Origin: Pseudomonadota bacterium
GTDB lineage: Bacteria > Pseudomonadota > Gammaproteobacteria > Burkholderiales > Burkholderiaceae_C
NCBI GenBank assembly: GCA_021846965.1
Contig: JAJZWA010000015.1
Location: 1-62,841 of the forward strand
Length of the DNA: 62,841 nt
Direction: 5' to 3'
The notes under the pieces were generated by a model, which was not told the origin of the DNA, did no database searches, and saw only the letters and a program-made list of their open reading frames with translations. A program made the translations under genes and the position numbers. Positions 17,412 to 25,978 of this stretch are shown piece by piece. Numbering within the stretch: the first letter of the stretch is position 1; every line of letters starts with the position of its first letter.

Positions 17412-18791
17412 ATGTCGTGCAAGCGGGTGGCGGGTGCTTGGCTGGTGCTGGTTCTGTGCGAGTTGCTCGTGGCATGTGGCGGAGGTGGCAGTGGCATGGG
17501 CAGCAGCGCCTCCCCTGCCTCCACGCAGGTGTCTGCGATTCGCGGGACCTTGAGCGGACTAAAGGCAGGAACCTCGGTGACGCTGCTTGACAACGGCGGC
17601 GACTCGCTCAAAGTTTCGACTGATGGCAGCTTCGCTTTTAGCACGCCCCTGGACGACGGAGCGAGCTACGCGGTGACGGTGGGCTCGCAGCCTGCCGGGC
17701 AGATCTGCAGTGTCGGTAACGGCTCCGGTACGGTGTCCAGTGGACACGCCATCACGGTGACGGTTGCGTGCATCACTGGTCCGAGCTATGCCATTGTGAC
17801 GAACCAGGGTAGCAACGACGTCTCGGTCTACAGCATTAACGTCGGTACGTCCGCGTTGATGCCGGTTCCGGGAAGTCCCTTCGCAGCGGGAGCGAACCCT
17901 ATTTCCGTGTCGGTGAACTCGACCGGAACTCTAGCCTTCGTTGCGAATTACAACAGCAACAACGTCTCAATCTATAGCATCAATGCCGCTAGTGGCGCGC
18001 TTACGCAGGTCCCCGGTAGCCCGTTTGCAGCGGGGGCAAATCCCGCTTCCGTGACGGTGAACCAAGCAAGCACGCTGGCCTTCGTGGCGAATTATCAGAG
18101 TAGTAACGTGTCGGTCTACAGCATCAACTCCAGCACGGGGGCAATGACTCAGGTTCCTGGCAGCCCCTTCCCAGTGGGGGCAAATCCGTACGCTGTAACG
18201 GTGAATCCGGCGGGGACACTGGCGTTCGTGGCAAATGCTGGAGACAACGACGTATCGGTCTACAGCATCAATCCGAGCACGGGCGCGCTGACGCAGATTC
18301 CCGGGAGTCCCTTCCCAGCGGGGGCGAGTCCTTCTTCCGTGGCGGTGAACCCGGCGGGCACACTGGCCTTCGTGACGGATTACGCCAGCGGCGACGTCTC
18401 GGTCTACAGCATCAACGCTAACACGGGCGCACTGACGCAGGTCCCCGGGAGTCCCTTTGCAGCGGGAGCGAACCCCGTTTCCGTGACCGTGAATCCGGCG
18501 GGCACGCTCGCCTTTGTGGCTAATTACCAGAGCAGCAACGTCTCCGTCTACGGCATCAACTCCAGCACGGGTACTCTGTCGCAGGTCCCGGGGAGCCCCT
18601 TCACAACAGGGACTGGGCCCCAATCCGTGACGGTAAATCCTGAGGGAACGCTAGCCTTCGTGGCGAACTTAGGAAGCAACAATGTTTCGGTCTATAGCGT
18701 CAACGCAATCACAGGCGAGCTAACGCAGGTGGCAGGCAGTCCTTTTGCAGCGGGGCTGAACGCTACTTCCGTAATGGTCTTGCAGCCTTGA
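17412..18791 (+). CDS. Lipoprotein with seven-repeat beta-propeller (lactonase-like)
   Basis: 459 residues, ATG behind GAGGAG. The signal peptide ends in a lipobox (LLVACGGGG, Cys near residue 22). Residues about 42-125 form the same small domain as in the lipoprotein at 12454 (GLKAGTSVTLLDNG through VTVACITG). The rest is seven repeats of about 45 residues (TLAFVANYQSSNVSVYSIN, STGALTQVPGSPF, AGANPxSVTVNPAG), typical of YVTN/lactonase-type seven-bladed propellers. No catalytic metal site is obvious, so it is more likely a binding or scaffold protein at the cell surface or in the periplasm. It diverges from the truncated kinase copy, sharing a short promoter region of about 34 bp. Confidence 0.87.
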   Translation: MSCKRVAGAWLVLVLCELLVACGGGGSGMGSSASPASTQVSAIRGTLSGLKAGTSVTLLDNGGDSLKVSTDGSFAFSTPLDDGASYAVTVGSQPAGQICSVGNGSGTVSSGHAITVTVACITGPSYAIVTNQGSNDVSVYSINVGTSALMPVPGSPFAAGANPISVSVNSTGTLAFVANYNSNNVSIYSINAASGALTQVPGSPFAAGANPASVTVNQASTLAFVANYQSSNVSVYSINSSTGAMTQVPGSPFPVGANPYAVTVNPAGTLAFVANAGDNDVSVYSINPSTGALTQIPGSPFPAGASPSSVAVNPAGTLAFVTDYASGDVSVYSINANTGALTQVPGSPFAAGANPVSVTVNPAGTLAFVANYQSSNVSVYGINSSTGTLSQVPGSPFTTGTGPQSVTVNPEGTLAFVANLGSNNVSVYSVNAITGELTQVAGSPFAAGLNATSVMVLQP

Positions 18792-18944
18792 GGCTGCTGT
18801 CTCGCAGGCGCTGACAGGCTGATTGCATGGGCAGCTGTCCTGGTCGCATCTGCACGGCGCCAATGCTAACAAGGTGATTTTCAACACCATTCTCAATCAT
18901 CACGGAAACGCCATTCATGAAATGGCACTAGCTGGATCCTGGTC

Positions 18945-19826
18945 TTACCCCATGCGCCGGCGCGCGTGGGCGGCCACGCCGTCGCGCAGGGCCCAGCGCA
19001 GCGGCTGGGCGAGTACGCGGATGCTGGCGCGCAGGGCCTCGCGGCGCATCGGCGAGGGTGTGGGCATGCGCAGCATGGGGTAGGCCCAGTCGGGCAGCTC
19101 GTGCAGGGCGGCCTGCACGAACAGCTGCTGCAGCCCGCCCGGGGCGTCGGCCGCGGGCATGGTGCGCAGCAGGTCGAGCACGAAACGGGAGCGTTCGGAA
19201 TAGTCCAGCTCGTCGCGGTAGGCGAGCAGGTCCTCGCGGGCCTGCCGCTCGCTGCGGGCGATGCGCGCGTGGGGCAGGGCCTGTTCCACGCAGCCCAGCG
19301 CGAGGGGGATGCGGGCCATTTCCTCGAAATACCGGTCGCGGCCTTCGAGCGGCATGCCGGGGTCGACGAACACACGGTGCGCGTGCAGGAAACTCCAGGT
19401 CTCGCTCAGGTGCACCCAGTAGAGCAGGCGCGGGTCGTCGGCGCGGTATTCGCGGCCGTCGGGGTGGCGGCCGCGCACCTGTTCGTGGATGGCGCGCACC
19501 CGCGCCAGGGCCTGCTCGGCCATGGCGCTGGAGCCGTAGCTGGTCTCGGCGATGAAGCGCGCGGTGCGGGCCAGGCGCCCGCGCAGGTCCTGGCGGAAGC
19601 TGGAGTGATCCCACACGCCGGCCAGGGCCAGCGGGTGCAGGGCCTGCAGCATCAGCGCGCCGATGCCCCCGACCATCATGGAGGGGAAGTCGGCGTGCAC
19701 CCGCCAGGTCTGCGAATCGGGGCCGAACAGGCCGGGGTCTCCGGGCGGCTGCAGGTATTGCAGCGGCGCGCGTCCGTCGCCACCGGCGACGATGCGCACG
19801 CGGCGGCGCAGGGCTTCTCGCAGCAT
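18945..19826 (-). CDS. MpaB-family oxygenase (DUF2236)
   Basis: 293 residues. The family signature is visible: GGIGALMLQALHPLALAGVWDHSSF followed by RLARTARFIAETSYGS, then HEQVRG near residue 114 and WVHLSETWSFLHAHRVF. Related proteins include latex-clearing rubber oxygenase and MpaB; they are heme b proteins with conserved histidines. Substrate here is unknown. The next gene in the same direction is the glyoxalase at 19876, 49 bp upstream of this start, so the pair may be co-transcribed. Family call is confident, role is not. Confidence 0.82.
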   Translation of the reverse strand: MLREALRRRVRIVAGGDGRAPLQYLQPPGDPGLFGPDSQTWRVHADFPSMMVGGIGALMLQALHPLALAGVWDHSSFRQDLRGRLARTARFIAETSYGSSAMAEQALARVRAIHEQVRGRHPDGREYRADDPRLLYWVHLSETWSFLHAHRVFVDPGMPLEGRDRYFEEMARIPLALGCVEQALPHARIARSERQAREDLLAYRDELDYSERSRFVLDLLRTMPAADAPGGLQQLFVQAALHELPDWAYPMLRMPTPSPMRREALRASIRVLAQPLRWALRDGVAAHARRRMG

Positions 19827-19875
19827 GGGTCCTGGAGCCTGCCGGTGCCGGTCGGTAGCGTGGGTGCGGCGGGGA

Positions 19876-20295
19876 TTACCAGCTGCCCACGTTGGGCATG
19901 TCGGTCCAGGGCTTGGCGGGGGGCAGGGCCTCGCCCTTTTGCAGCAGCTCGATGGAGATCTGGTCGGGCGAGCGCACGAAGGCCATGCGGCCGTCGCGGG
20001 GCGGGCGCAGGATGGTCACGCCATGGGACTGCAGGCGGGTGCAGGCTTCGTAGATGTTGTCCACCGCGTAGGCGAGGTGCCCGAAATTGCGCCCTCCGGT
20101 GTAGGTCTCGGGGTCCCAGTTGTAGGTGAGCTCGACCTGGGCGTCCTCGTCGCCGGGGGCGGCCAGGTAGACCAGGGTGAAGCGGCCCTGCTGGTGGTCC
20201 ATTCGGCGTACTTCGTGCAGGCCCAGGGCGTCGCGGTAGAAGGCAAGGGAGGTGTCCAGGTCGGTCACGCGGACCATGGTGTGCAGGTATTTCAT
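19876..20295 (-). CDS. gloA: Lactoylglutathione lyase (glyoxalase I)
   Basis: 139 residues, the usual length. It isomerises the hemithioacetal of methylglyoxal and glutathione to S-lactoylglutathione in the cytoplasm. All four metal-ligand positions of the bacterial enzyme are recognisable: H5 ([10 protein letters not shown]), the glutamate in [10 protein letters not shown], the histidine in FGHLAYAVD, and the glutamate in SIELLQKG. One glyoxalase/VOC fold in two halves. The C-terminal extension [15 protein letters not shown] is longer than in E. coli but common in related bacteria. Lies upstream of the MpaB-family gene. Confidence 0.92.
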   Translation of the reverse strand: MKYLHTMVRVTDLDTSLAFYRDALGLHEVRRMDHQQGRFTLVYLAAPGDEDAQVELTYNWDPETYTGGRNFGHLAYAVDNIYEACTRLQSHGVTILRPPRDGRMAFVRSPDQISIELLQKGEALPPAKPWTDMPNVGSW

Positions 20296-20479
20296 GGGGG
20301 GTCTCGGGTGGGAGGGGACGGCGGTGCCGGCGCGGGCGCCACGCCGGGTTTTGGGAAATCCTAGTGCGCATCGCGCCCGCGCGTGCGCCGGGCCCCTGGG
20401 CGGGTTGCTGAGTGGAACCGTCTTGCGGCGTGGGGCCGGGCTCGCGTACGCTGGGGTGCATTCCACTCCCAGGTTTCCG

Positions 20480-21274
20480 ATGAGCTCTGAATCTTCGTCG
20501 TCCCCCGTACGCCTGCAGCGCGATGGCGCGGTGGCGGTGCTGGAACTGAACCGCCCGCAAGCGCTGAACGTGGTGGACCTGCCCACGGCGCGGGCCTTCC
20601 TGGCCGCCTGCCGCGAACTCTCCGGTGACGCTTCGGTGCGTGCCGTGCTGCTGTGCGGCGCGGGGCGCAGCTTCGGCGTGGGGGGCGACCTGCGGGCCAT
20701 GGCCGAGGGCGACGCGGCGGAGGTGGCGGGGGAGCTGATCGCCGCGCTGCACGAATCGGTGCAGCGCCTGGCGGCGCTGGATGCGCCGGTGGTGGCCGCG
20801 CTGCAAGGCGTGGTGGCCGGCGGCAGCTGGAGCCTGGCGCTGGCCGCCGACCTGGCGCTGGCGGCCGACGACGCGGTGTTCACGCTGGCCTACGCGCAGA
20901 TCGGGGCGAGTTGCGACGTGAACGCCTCGTGGGCGCTGCCGCGCATGGTCGGGTTGCGCCGGGCGCTGCAGATCGCCTTGCTGGGCGAGCGCCTGGACGC
21001 GGCGCAGGCGCTGGAGCTGGGCGTGGTCAACCGCCTGGTTCCGGCGGCGCAGTTGCGCGAGCAGGCGATGGCCGTTGCCCGGCAACTGGCCGAGGGCCCG
21101 ACCCTGGCCTACGGGCGGCTCAAGCGCCTGATGCGCGGCTCCTTCGAGCATGCGCTGGGCGGGCAGCTCGAGCGCGAGCGCCAGGCTTTCCTGGAGGGCG
21201 CGCGCACGCAGGATTTCCAGCTGGGGGTGGCGGCCTTCCTGAACAAGCGAGCGCCGCGTTTCGAGGGGCGCTGA
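20480..21274 (+). CDS. Enoyl-CoA hydratase/isomerase family protein
   Basis: 264 residues from ATG at 20480. Crotonase fold with oxyanion-hole segments [13 protein letters not shown] (about 62-75) and [18 protein letters not shown] (about 110-127). The two glutamates of classical hydratases are not obvious at the usual places (GGSWSL and YAQIGAS), so isomerase or another crotonase activity is possible. The gene sits 76 bp before the broken thiolase, suggesting a former fatty-acid catabolic operon. Confidence 0.85.
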   Translation: MSSESSSSPVRLQRDGAVAVLELNRPQALNVVDLPTARAFLAACRELSGDASVRAVLLCGAGRSFGVGGDLRAMAEGDAAEVAGELIAALHESVQRLAALDAPVVAALQGVVAGGSWSLALAADLALAADDAVFTLAYAQIGASCDVNASWALPRMVGLRRALQIALLGERLDAAQALELGVVNRLVPAAQLREQAMAVARQLAEGPTLAYGRLKRLMRGSFEHALGGQLERERQAFLEGARTQDFQLGVAAFLNKRAPRFEGR

Positions 21275-22181
21275 AGGCGCCGCCGGCCGAGGCCCGCGCA
21301 TGGGTGCCGCCCGTCGCGCGGCGGCTTCGGCCATGGACCAGGAGTCGTGCATGTCGGAGGCTTATATCGTTGGCGCGCTGCGCACCGCCGGGGGCCGCCG
21401 AGGCGGACGTCTTTCCGGGTGGCATCCGGTGGACCTGGCGGCCAGCGTGGTGGACGGCTTGCTGGAACGCAGCAGGGCCGACCCGGCCTGCATCGAGGAT
21501 CTGATCCTGGGCTGCGTGTCCCAGGCGGGGGAGCAGTCGACCAATGTGGCGCGCAACGTGGTGCTGGCCTCCAGCTTGCCCGAGAGCGTGCCGGGCTGTT
21601 CGGTGGACCGCCAGTGCGGTTCCTCGCAGCAGGCCATCCACTTCGCCGCGCAGGCGGTGATGTCCGGGACCATGGACGTGGTGATCGCGGCCGGCGTGGA
21701 AAGCATGAGCCGGGTGCCCATGGGCCTGCCGCACAGCCTGCCGGAGCGCGAGGGGCTGGGGCGCTACCTCAGCCCGCGCATGCAGCGGCGCTACGGGGTG
21801 CGCGAGTTCAGCCAGTTCCGCGGGGCGGAGGCCATCGCGCAGCGCTTCGGCCTGTCGCGCGAGCAACTCGATGCCTATGCGCTGCAAAGCCACCGGCGTG
21901 CGGCGCGGGCGGCGGACGAGGGCGCCTTCGACGAGGAGATCCTGCCCATGCCGGCGCGCCTGGCCGACGGCAGCGAAGGTCCGCCGCATCTGCGTGACGA
22001 AGGCGTGCGGGCCGACGCCAGCGCGCAGGCCCTGCGGGCCTCAAGACCCTGCAGGACTGCGGGGTGATCACCGCCGGCAACGCCAGCCAGATCTGCGACG
22101 GCGCGGCCGCCGTGCTGGTGGCCAATGAGCGCGGGCTGCGCAGCCTGGGGGCCGAGCCGCTGGCGCGCATCCACCATTTGA

Positions 22182-22330
22182 CTGCTCCCCTTCCTAAAGG
22201 AACGGGATTCCCACTTCACAGAGCCCAGCCCATGTCGCCTTACAGCGAAACGGGACTTACAGCCTCTCCATGGGCTGACACCGCAAGTCCTGCGGCCAAT
22301 ACATTGCGCGCGGCATTGACGTCGCGGTCG
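22182..22330 (-). ncRNA. Putative omega-RNA (TnpB guide RNA) at element right end
   Basis: In TnpB elements the guide RNA overlaps the tnpB 3' end and runs to the element end, with the guide taken from flanking DNA. Here the last about 50 bases after tnpB fold into a strong hairpin: CCCGTTCC, loop TTTA, GGAAGGGG, then GAGCAG before the junction. The guide would read leftward into the thiolase gene (about 22181 downward, beginning AATGGTGGATGCG). The 5' limit is a guess based on the family. Confidence 0.65.
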
Positions 22331-23379
22331 TGGTGCGTACCGCACTCGGGACAGTGCCAAGTGCGCACCGACAGCGGCATCGCGGCCTGGGTATGGCCAC
22401 ACGCCGAGCATCGCTTGCTGGACGGATACCAGCGATCGATGCCCACGAGCGTGCGCCTATTCCACTGCGCCTTGTACTCCAGCTGCCTGACAAACTCCGA
22501 CCAACTGGCATCGCTGATGGACTTGGCCAGGCTTGGGTTGCGCTGCATGTTCGATACGGACAGCGTCTCGATGGCGATCACTTGGTTCTCGCTGATCAAC
22601 CGGGTCGAGAGCTTGTGCAGGAAGTCCCTGCGTGCGTCCGCAATGTGGGCATGCACCCGTGCAACCTTGATCTTGCACTTCGCTCGGTTCTTCGAGCCGA
22701 GCTTGGCTCGCGCCATGCGGCGCTGCCACTTGCCCAGACGCTTTTCCTCGCGTCGAAACGTCTTGGGAGAAGCCACCTTTTCTCCCGTCGAGAGGACGGC
22801 AAAATGGGTCAATCCGAGATCGATGCCGACCTGGCCTCGGGTCTTGGGTTTGGATGTCACCGTGTCGTCGCACAACAGCGAGGCGAAGTACCGGCCCGCC
22901 GCGTCGCGCGAGATCGTCACGGTCGAGAGCTTGGCGCCCCTGGGGATCGTGCGCGACCAGCGGATGGCCAGAGGCTCGTCCATCTTTGCCAGGCGCAGCT
23001 CGCGCTGCTGCGCATCCCAGCGGAACGCCGAAGTCGTGTACTCGGCCGCCTGCGGACCGTCCTTGCGTTTGAACGACGGGTACCGGGCGCGCTTGGCGAA
23101 GAAGTTCAGGAATGAGGTGTTCAGGTGGCGCAGAGCTTGCTGCACCGGCACGCTGCTGACCTCGCCTAGCCAAGCGTGCTCGGGGGTTTTCTTGAGCAGC
23201 GTGAGCGCCGCGGAGGTCTCGTGGTAGCCCACGCGTTCCTGGCGCTGCATCCACGCATCGCTGCGAAGTCGCAGCATGTGGTTGTAGACGAAGCGCGCGC
23301 ATCCGAACGTGCGAGCCAGGATCTGCTCCTGCTCGGGCGTGGGGTAGAAGCGAAAGCGATAGGCACGCTTGACCTGCAT
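22240..23379 (-). CDS. tnpB: RNA-guided endonuclease TnpB
   Basis: 379 residues. Begins [14 protein letters not shown], the usual TnpB start, with ATG at 23379. The RuvC nuclease triad is complete: D187 ([12 protein letters not shown]), E271 (AIETLSV) and D353 ([10 protein letters not shown]); the spacings agree with characterised TnpB proteins. A four-cysteine zinc ribbon lies at C324, C327, C343 and C346. These nucleases use the element's own guide RNA to cut DNA beside a short adjacent motif and so help keep the element at its site. The frame is intact with no missing key residue, so the protein is probably active. Confidence 0.94.
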   Translation of the reverse strand: MQVKRAYRFRFYPTPEQEQILARTFGCARFVYNHMLRLRSDAWMQRQERVGYHETSAALTLLKKTPEHAWLGEVSSVPVQQALRHLNTSFLNFFAKRARYPSFKRKDGPQAAEYTTSAFRWDAQQRELRLAKMDEPLAIRWSRTIPRGAKLSTVTISRDAAGRYFASLLCDDTVTSKPKTRGQVGIDLGLTHFAVLSTGEKVASPKTFRREEKRLGKWQRRMARAKLGSKNRAKCKIKVARVHAHIADARRDFLHKLSTRLISENQVIAIETLSVSNMQRNPSLAKSISDASWSEFVRQLEYKAQWNRRTLVGIDRWYPSSKRCSACGHTQAAMPLSVRTWHCPECGTHHDRDVNAARNVLAAGLAVSAHGEAVSPVSL

Positions 23380-23698
23380 AGTTCACACAATAGAATTGTT
23401 TCGTGTGAGAGTCAACCCAGTGCCGCCCTTCGGTCGGCGCTCCCTTCCTCCTCGCCCTGAACGTCGAGGTTTCTCGGAGCAAATGATGAGCGTGCTGGGC
23501 GGCGACCCGGTGGTCATGCTGCTGGCACCGCTGGAGGCCACGCGCCGCGCCCTGGCGCGCAGCGGCATGACGCTGGGGGACATCGATCTGTACGAGGTCA
23601 ACGAGGCTTTCGCGCCGGTGCCGCTGGCCTGGGCGCGCGAGCTGGAGGCCGACCCCGAGCGCCTGAACGTGCATGGCGGGGCGATCGCCCTCGGGCAT

Positions 23699-23976
23699 CC
23701 GCTGGGGGCGTCGGGCGCGCGCCTGATGAGCACCCTGGTGCATGGGCTGCGTCGGCGCGGGGCACGCTACGGGCTGCAGACCATGTGCGAGGGCGGGGGC
23801 ATGGCCAACGTGACCATCGTCGAGAGGCTTTGAGCCGGCGCGGTCGGCGATGACTAGGCCCTCGCGCTGGCTTTCGCGCATGGCCACGGCGTCGCGCGCC
23901 AGCGAAAGCCCCACGCCGGAGCGCACCAGGGCCAGCATGGGGCGTTCCGGGTTGCCAGCATTGTGCACCCGGGACG
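23699..23976. repeat. Left copy of a thiolase-3'/lysR duplication, with two deletions
   Basis: Bases 23699-23844 match 24898-25043 (thiolase end and spacer), 23845-23940 match 25171-25266, and 23941-23976 match 25981-26016 (parts of lysR). Missing relative to the right copy are 25044-25170 (127 bp) and 25267-25980 (714 bp). Both gaps lie between 6-bp direct repeats (CGCGGT and GCATGG). Only a few mismatches are seen, so the duplication is fairly recent. Confidence 0.88.
23845..23976 (-). pseudogene. LysR-regulator gene remnant
   Basis: Two pieces of the lysR gene (its region around residues 237-269 and its 5' upstream end) fused after internal deletions; see the left duplication copy. No start or DNA-binding region is left, so it is non-functional. 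The intact gene is at 25049-25978. Confidence 0.85.
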
Positions 23977-24078
23977 TCTCGCGTCTCTCACGACATAAAT
24001 GGAAAAACCGGATTTGGCTGCTATGCACATAGGCTCATCTTGCTAGACTGAAACCGGATTTGCACGTGGAGGCTGGGC

Positions 24079-24423
24079 ATGGGGACGTACGCGATTGACC
24101 CGGACACGCAGAGGGCGGTCAAGCAGTTCCTGGGGCTGCTGGCCGGTCGCTATGACTTGGCTGGAGCCATGCTGTACGGTAGTCGTGCGCGGGGCACGCA
24201 CCGCCCCGACAGCGACGCCGACGTTGCGGTGCTGCTGCGCGGGGAACACCAGCGATTGCTGCCGACGACCCTGGCGATGGCCGATGCCGCCTATGACGTG
24301 TTGCTGGAGACTGGCGTCAACATCACTCCGCTTCCGATCTGGCTGGATGAGTGGGAGCATCCCGAGACCTATTCAAACCCCGCGCTGCTGCGCAACATCG
24401 CACGGGAAGGGGTCCGCCTGTGA
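24079..24423 (+). CDS. MNT-type nucleotidyltransferase antitoxin
   Basis: 114 residues. The minimal nucleotidyltransferase motif is clear: YGSRARGTHRPDSDADVAVLL (GSxAxG near residues 34-39 and DxD at about 47-49). In MNT/HEPN pairs this protein inactivates the HEPN toxin by adding AMP to it. Its stop overlaps the GTG start of the HEPN gene. The pair lies in a 921-bp segment between two duplicated flanks. The start has a GGAGGCTGGGC region upstream. Confidence is high for the fold, good for the role from the pairing. Confidence 0.88.
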   Translation: MGTYAIDPDTQRAVKQFLGLLAGRYDLAGAMLYGSRARGTHRPDSDADVAVLLRGEHQRLLPTTLAMADAAYDVLLETGVNITPLPIWLDEWEHPETYSNPALLRNIAREGVRL

Positions 24424-24824
24424 ACGTGGACGATCTGATGGCCAAGGCGGCACAGGCGGCCGAATCCGCCCGCACGCTGCTCACGATCGGCGATGCTGAC
24501 GGTGCTTGCAACCGCGCCTACTACGCCATGTTCGATGCCGCTCGCGCCGCGCTGCGTGCCGTGGGGCACGATGTCGGCAAGACGCACCGTGGCGTGCTCA
24601 ATGCCTTCAACGATCTTCTCGTGAAGGACGGCCCGATCCCCAAGGAGGCGGGTCGCTTGCTCAAGCAAGCGGAAGCGTTCCGGTATGTTGCCGACTATAG
24701 CGACAACGCCGTGAATCTGGCTGACGCCCACACCATGGTCGAGCAGGCCGAGTCGTTTGTGATGAGCGTCCGATCCATCTTGAAGAGGCCCAACCCGAAT
24801 CACACGCCAGGAGTGGGGTCATGA
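24420..24824 (+). CDS. HEPN-domain toxin
   Basis: 134 residues from a GTG overlapping the antitoxin stop. All-helical HEPN domain with the family segment CNRAYYAMFDAARAALRAVG followed by GKTHRGVLNAFNDLL. HEPN toxins are metal-independent RNases. The classical R-x4-6-H pair is not certain: after RAYYAMF the usual histidine position is aspartate, while H at KTH is retained, so activity must be tested. Directly downstream a third overlapping start (ATG at 24821) begins a truncated gene. Confidence 0.82.
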   Translation: MNVDDLMAKAAQAAESARTLLTIGDADGACNRAYYAMFDAARAALRAVGHDVGKTHRGVLNAFNDLLVKDGPIPKEAGRLLKQAEAFRYVADYSDNAVNLADAHTMVEQAESFVMSVRSILKRPNPNHTPGVGS

Positions 24825-24925
24825 TGAGCGGCGACTCGCTCCGCGAGAAGATGCCGGCGAACATCCTGACGCTCCGCGCCTACAAGGTCTTGCGGGCCCG
24901 CTGGGGGCGTCGGGCGCGCGCCTGA
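24821..24925 (+). pseudogene. 5' fragment of a third gene in the MNT/HEPN operon
   Basis: ATGATGA overlap with the HEPN stop, then about 26 native codons (SGDSLREKMPANILTLRAYK) before the frame runs at 24898 into the duplicated thiolase DNA and stops at 24925. The original product cannot be identified from this much. It shows that the inserted operon was cut when it joined the duplication. Confidence 0.55.
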
Positions 24926-25032
24926 TGAGCACCCTGGTGCATGGGCTGCGTCGGCGCGGGGCGCGCTACGGGCTGCAGACCATGTGCGAGGGCGGGGGCA
25001 TGGCCAACGTGACCATCGTCGAGAGGCTTTGA
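24898..25032 (+). pseudogene. Duplicated thiolase 3' end
   Basis: Repeats the last about 45 codons of the thiolase ([15 protein letters not shown] to NVTIVERL, stop at 25030-25032) from 23699-23833. It has no start of its own. It forms the left part of the right-hand duplication copy and adjoins the intact lysR gene, reproducing the ancestral thiolase-lysR junction. Confidence 0.88.
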
Positions 25033-25048
25033 GCCGGCGCGGTGGGCT

Positions 25049-25978
25049 TCAGGCGCTGGCGGGGCGGCGCCAGGCGCGGTGGATGGCCTGCCAGGCCAGG
25101 TCCACCGCGGCGCGCTCGCGCTGGGATTCGAGGCAGACGAAGCGCAGGTCGCAGGGCAGTTCCACGCGGTCGGCGATGACCAGGCCCTCGCGCTGGCTCT
25201 CGCGCATGGCCACGGCGTCGCGCGCCAGCGAAAGCCCCACGCCGGAGCGCACCAGGGCCAGCATGGAGGCTTCCTGGTCGACCAGGGCGACGCGGTTCTG
25301 CTGCAGGCCCAGCGGCTCCAGGGCCGCGTGCAGCAGGCGCGAGTGCACCGATTGCGGGGGTGTGAGCACCCAGGGCAGGCGCACCAGGTCGGCCCAGCCG
25401 CGGCCCTGCACCTGCGGGCCCCAGCCGGCGGGGGCGATGACGCGGTAGGTGAAGCGGGCCAGCACCTCGTCGTGGAAGGGGCCGGGTGGGCGCCGCGCGC
25501 CGCCGGGGGGCGTTTCCTTGGGGTCGCCGAGGTAGTAGCCCACGTCGATGCTCTTGGCCTGCAGGCGCTCGAGCACCTCGCCGCTGACCCCATGCTGGAG
25601 CTCGGGTTCGAGCTCGGGGGCCAGGGCGACGAGTTCGCGCAGGAAGGCACCCAGGCGGGTGAACTCGGGGTCGAGGATGGTGCCGATGCGCAGCGGGCCG
25701 CGCACCGCGCCCTTGACCCGCTGGGCGGTCTGCTCGAACTCGGCCAGGCCCTCGAGCGCGCGCTCGGCGTGGCTGAGCAGCGAGGCCCCCTCGCGGGTGA
25801 GCAGCATGCCGTTGGCGGTGCGCTGGAACAGCTCCACCCCCAGGCGTTCGCCGAGTTCCTTGAGCTGCTGGCTCAGCGCCGGCTGGCTGCGGTGCAGGCG
25901 CTGCGCGGCGCGCGACACATGGCCTTCGCGGGCCACGGCGACGAAGGCTTGCAGCAGGCGGGGGTCGATGGCTCGCAT
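25049..25978 (-). CDS. LysR-family transcriptional regulator
   Basis: 309 residues from ATG at 25978; another in-frame ATG at 26008 would add ten. N-terminal winged helix (LLQAFVAVAREGHVSRAAQRLHRSQPALSQQLKELGERLGVELFQR), then the two-lobed effector domain (RIGTILDPEF, later VGLSLARDAVAM). LysR proteins usually regulate a neighbouring or divergent gene on binding a small molecule; the former neighbour is the thiolase (convergent), and the FdhF/YdeP gene lies upstream in the same direction. The target is not evident. The intact copy of a partly deleted duplicate at 23845-23976. Confidence 0.9.
   Translation of the reverse strand: MRAIDPRLLQAFVAVAREGHVSRAAQRLHRSQPALSQQLKELGERLGVELFQRTANGMLLTREGASLLSHAERALEGLAEFEQTAQRVKGAVRGPLRIGTILDPEFTRLGAFLRELVALAPELEPELQHGVSGEVLERLQAKSIDVGYYLGDPKETPPGGARRPPGPFHDEVLARFTYRVIAPAGWGPQVQGRGWADLVRLPWVLTPPQSVHSRLLHAALEPLGLQQNRVALVDQEASMLALVRSGVGLSLARDAVAMRESQREGLVIADRVELPCDLRFVCLESQRERAAVDLAWQAIHRAWRRPASA

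Larger units (their letters stand above)
22182..23481 (-). mobile_element. TnpB-only IS200/IS605-type element, about 1.3 kb
   Basis: Inserted in the thiolase gene. Fusing the flanks CACCATTTGA (left) and TGAGCGTGC (right) rebuilds an uninterrupted thiolase frame, which fixes the ends to within about three shared bases (TCA in element orientation). There is no target duplication and no inverted terminal repeat, as expected for this class. Only tnpB is present, with no TnpA transposase, so movement would need one in trans. The element's right end (window left side) carries the hairpin of the guide RNA. Confidence 0.85.
21351..23833 (+). pseudogene. Acetyl-CoA acyltransferase (thiolase), broken by frameshift and TnpB element
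   Basis: Three pieces join to about 392 residues, full thiolase length. Piece 1 (21351 to about 22036) holds the N-terminal half with nucleophile Cys in VDRQCGSSQQ. A one-base loss in a G run near 22033-22037 shifts the frame, ending at 22067. Piece 2 (to about 22183) continues as GLKTLQDCGVITAGNASQICDG. The TnpB element is then inserted. Piece 3 (about 23482-23833) carries NEAFAPV and [14 protein letters not shown] with the catalytic His, and a normal end. Removing the element restores [11 protein letters not shown] in frame, so the insertion was clean; the frameshift is a separate lesion (or a sequencing error in a G run). Thiolases split 3-ketoacyl-CoA in beta-oxidation. Confidence 0.9.
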
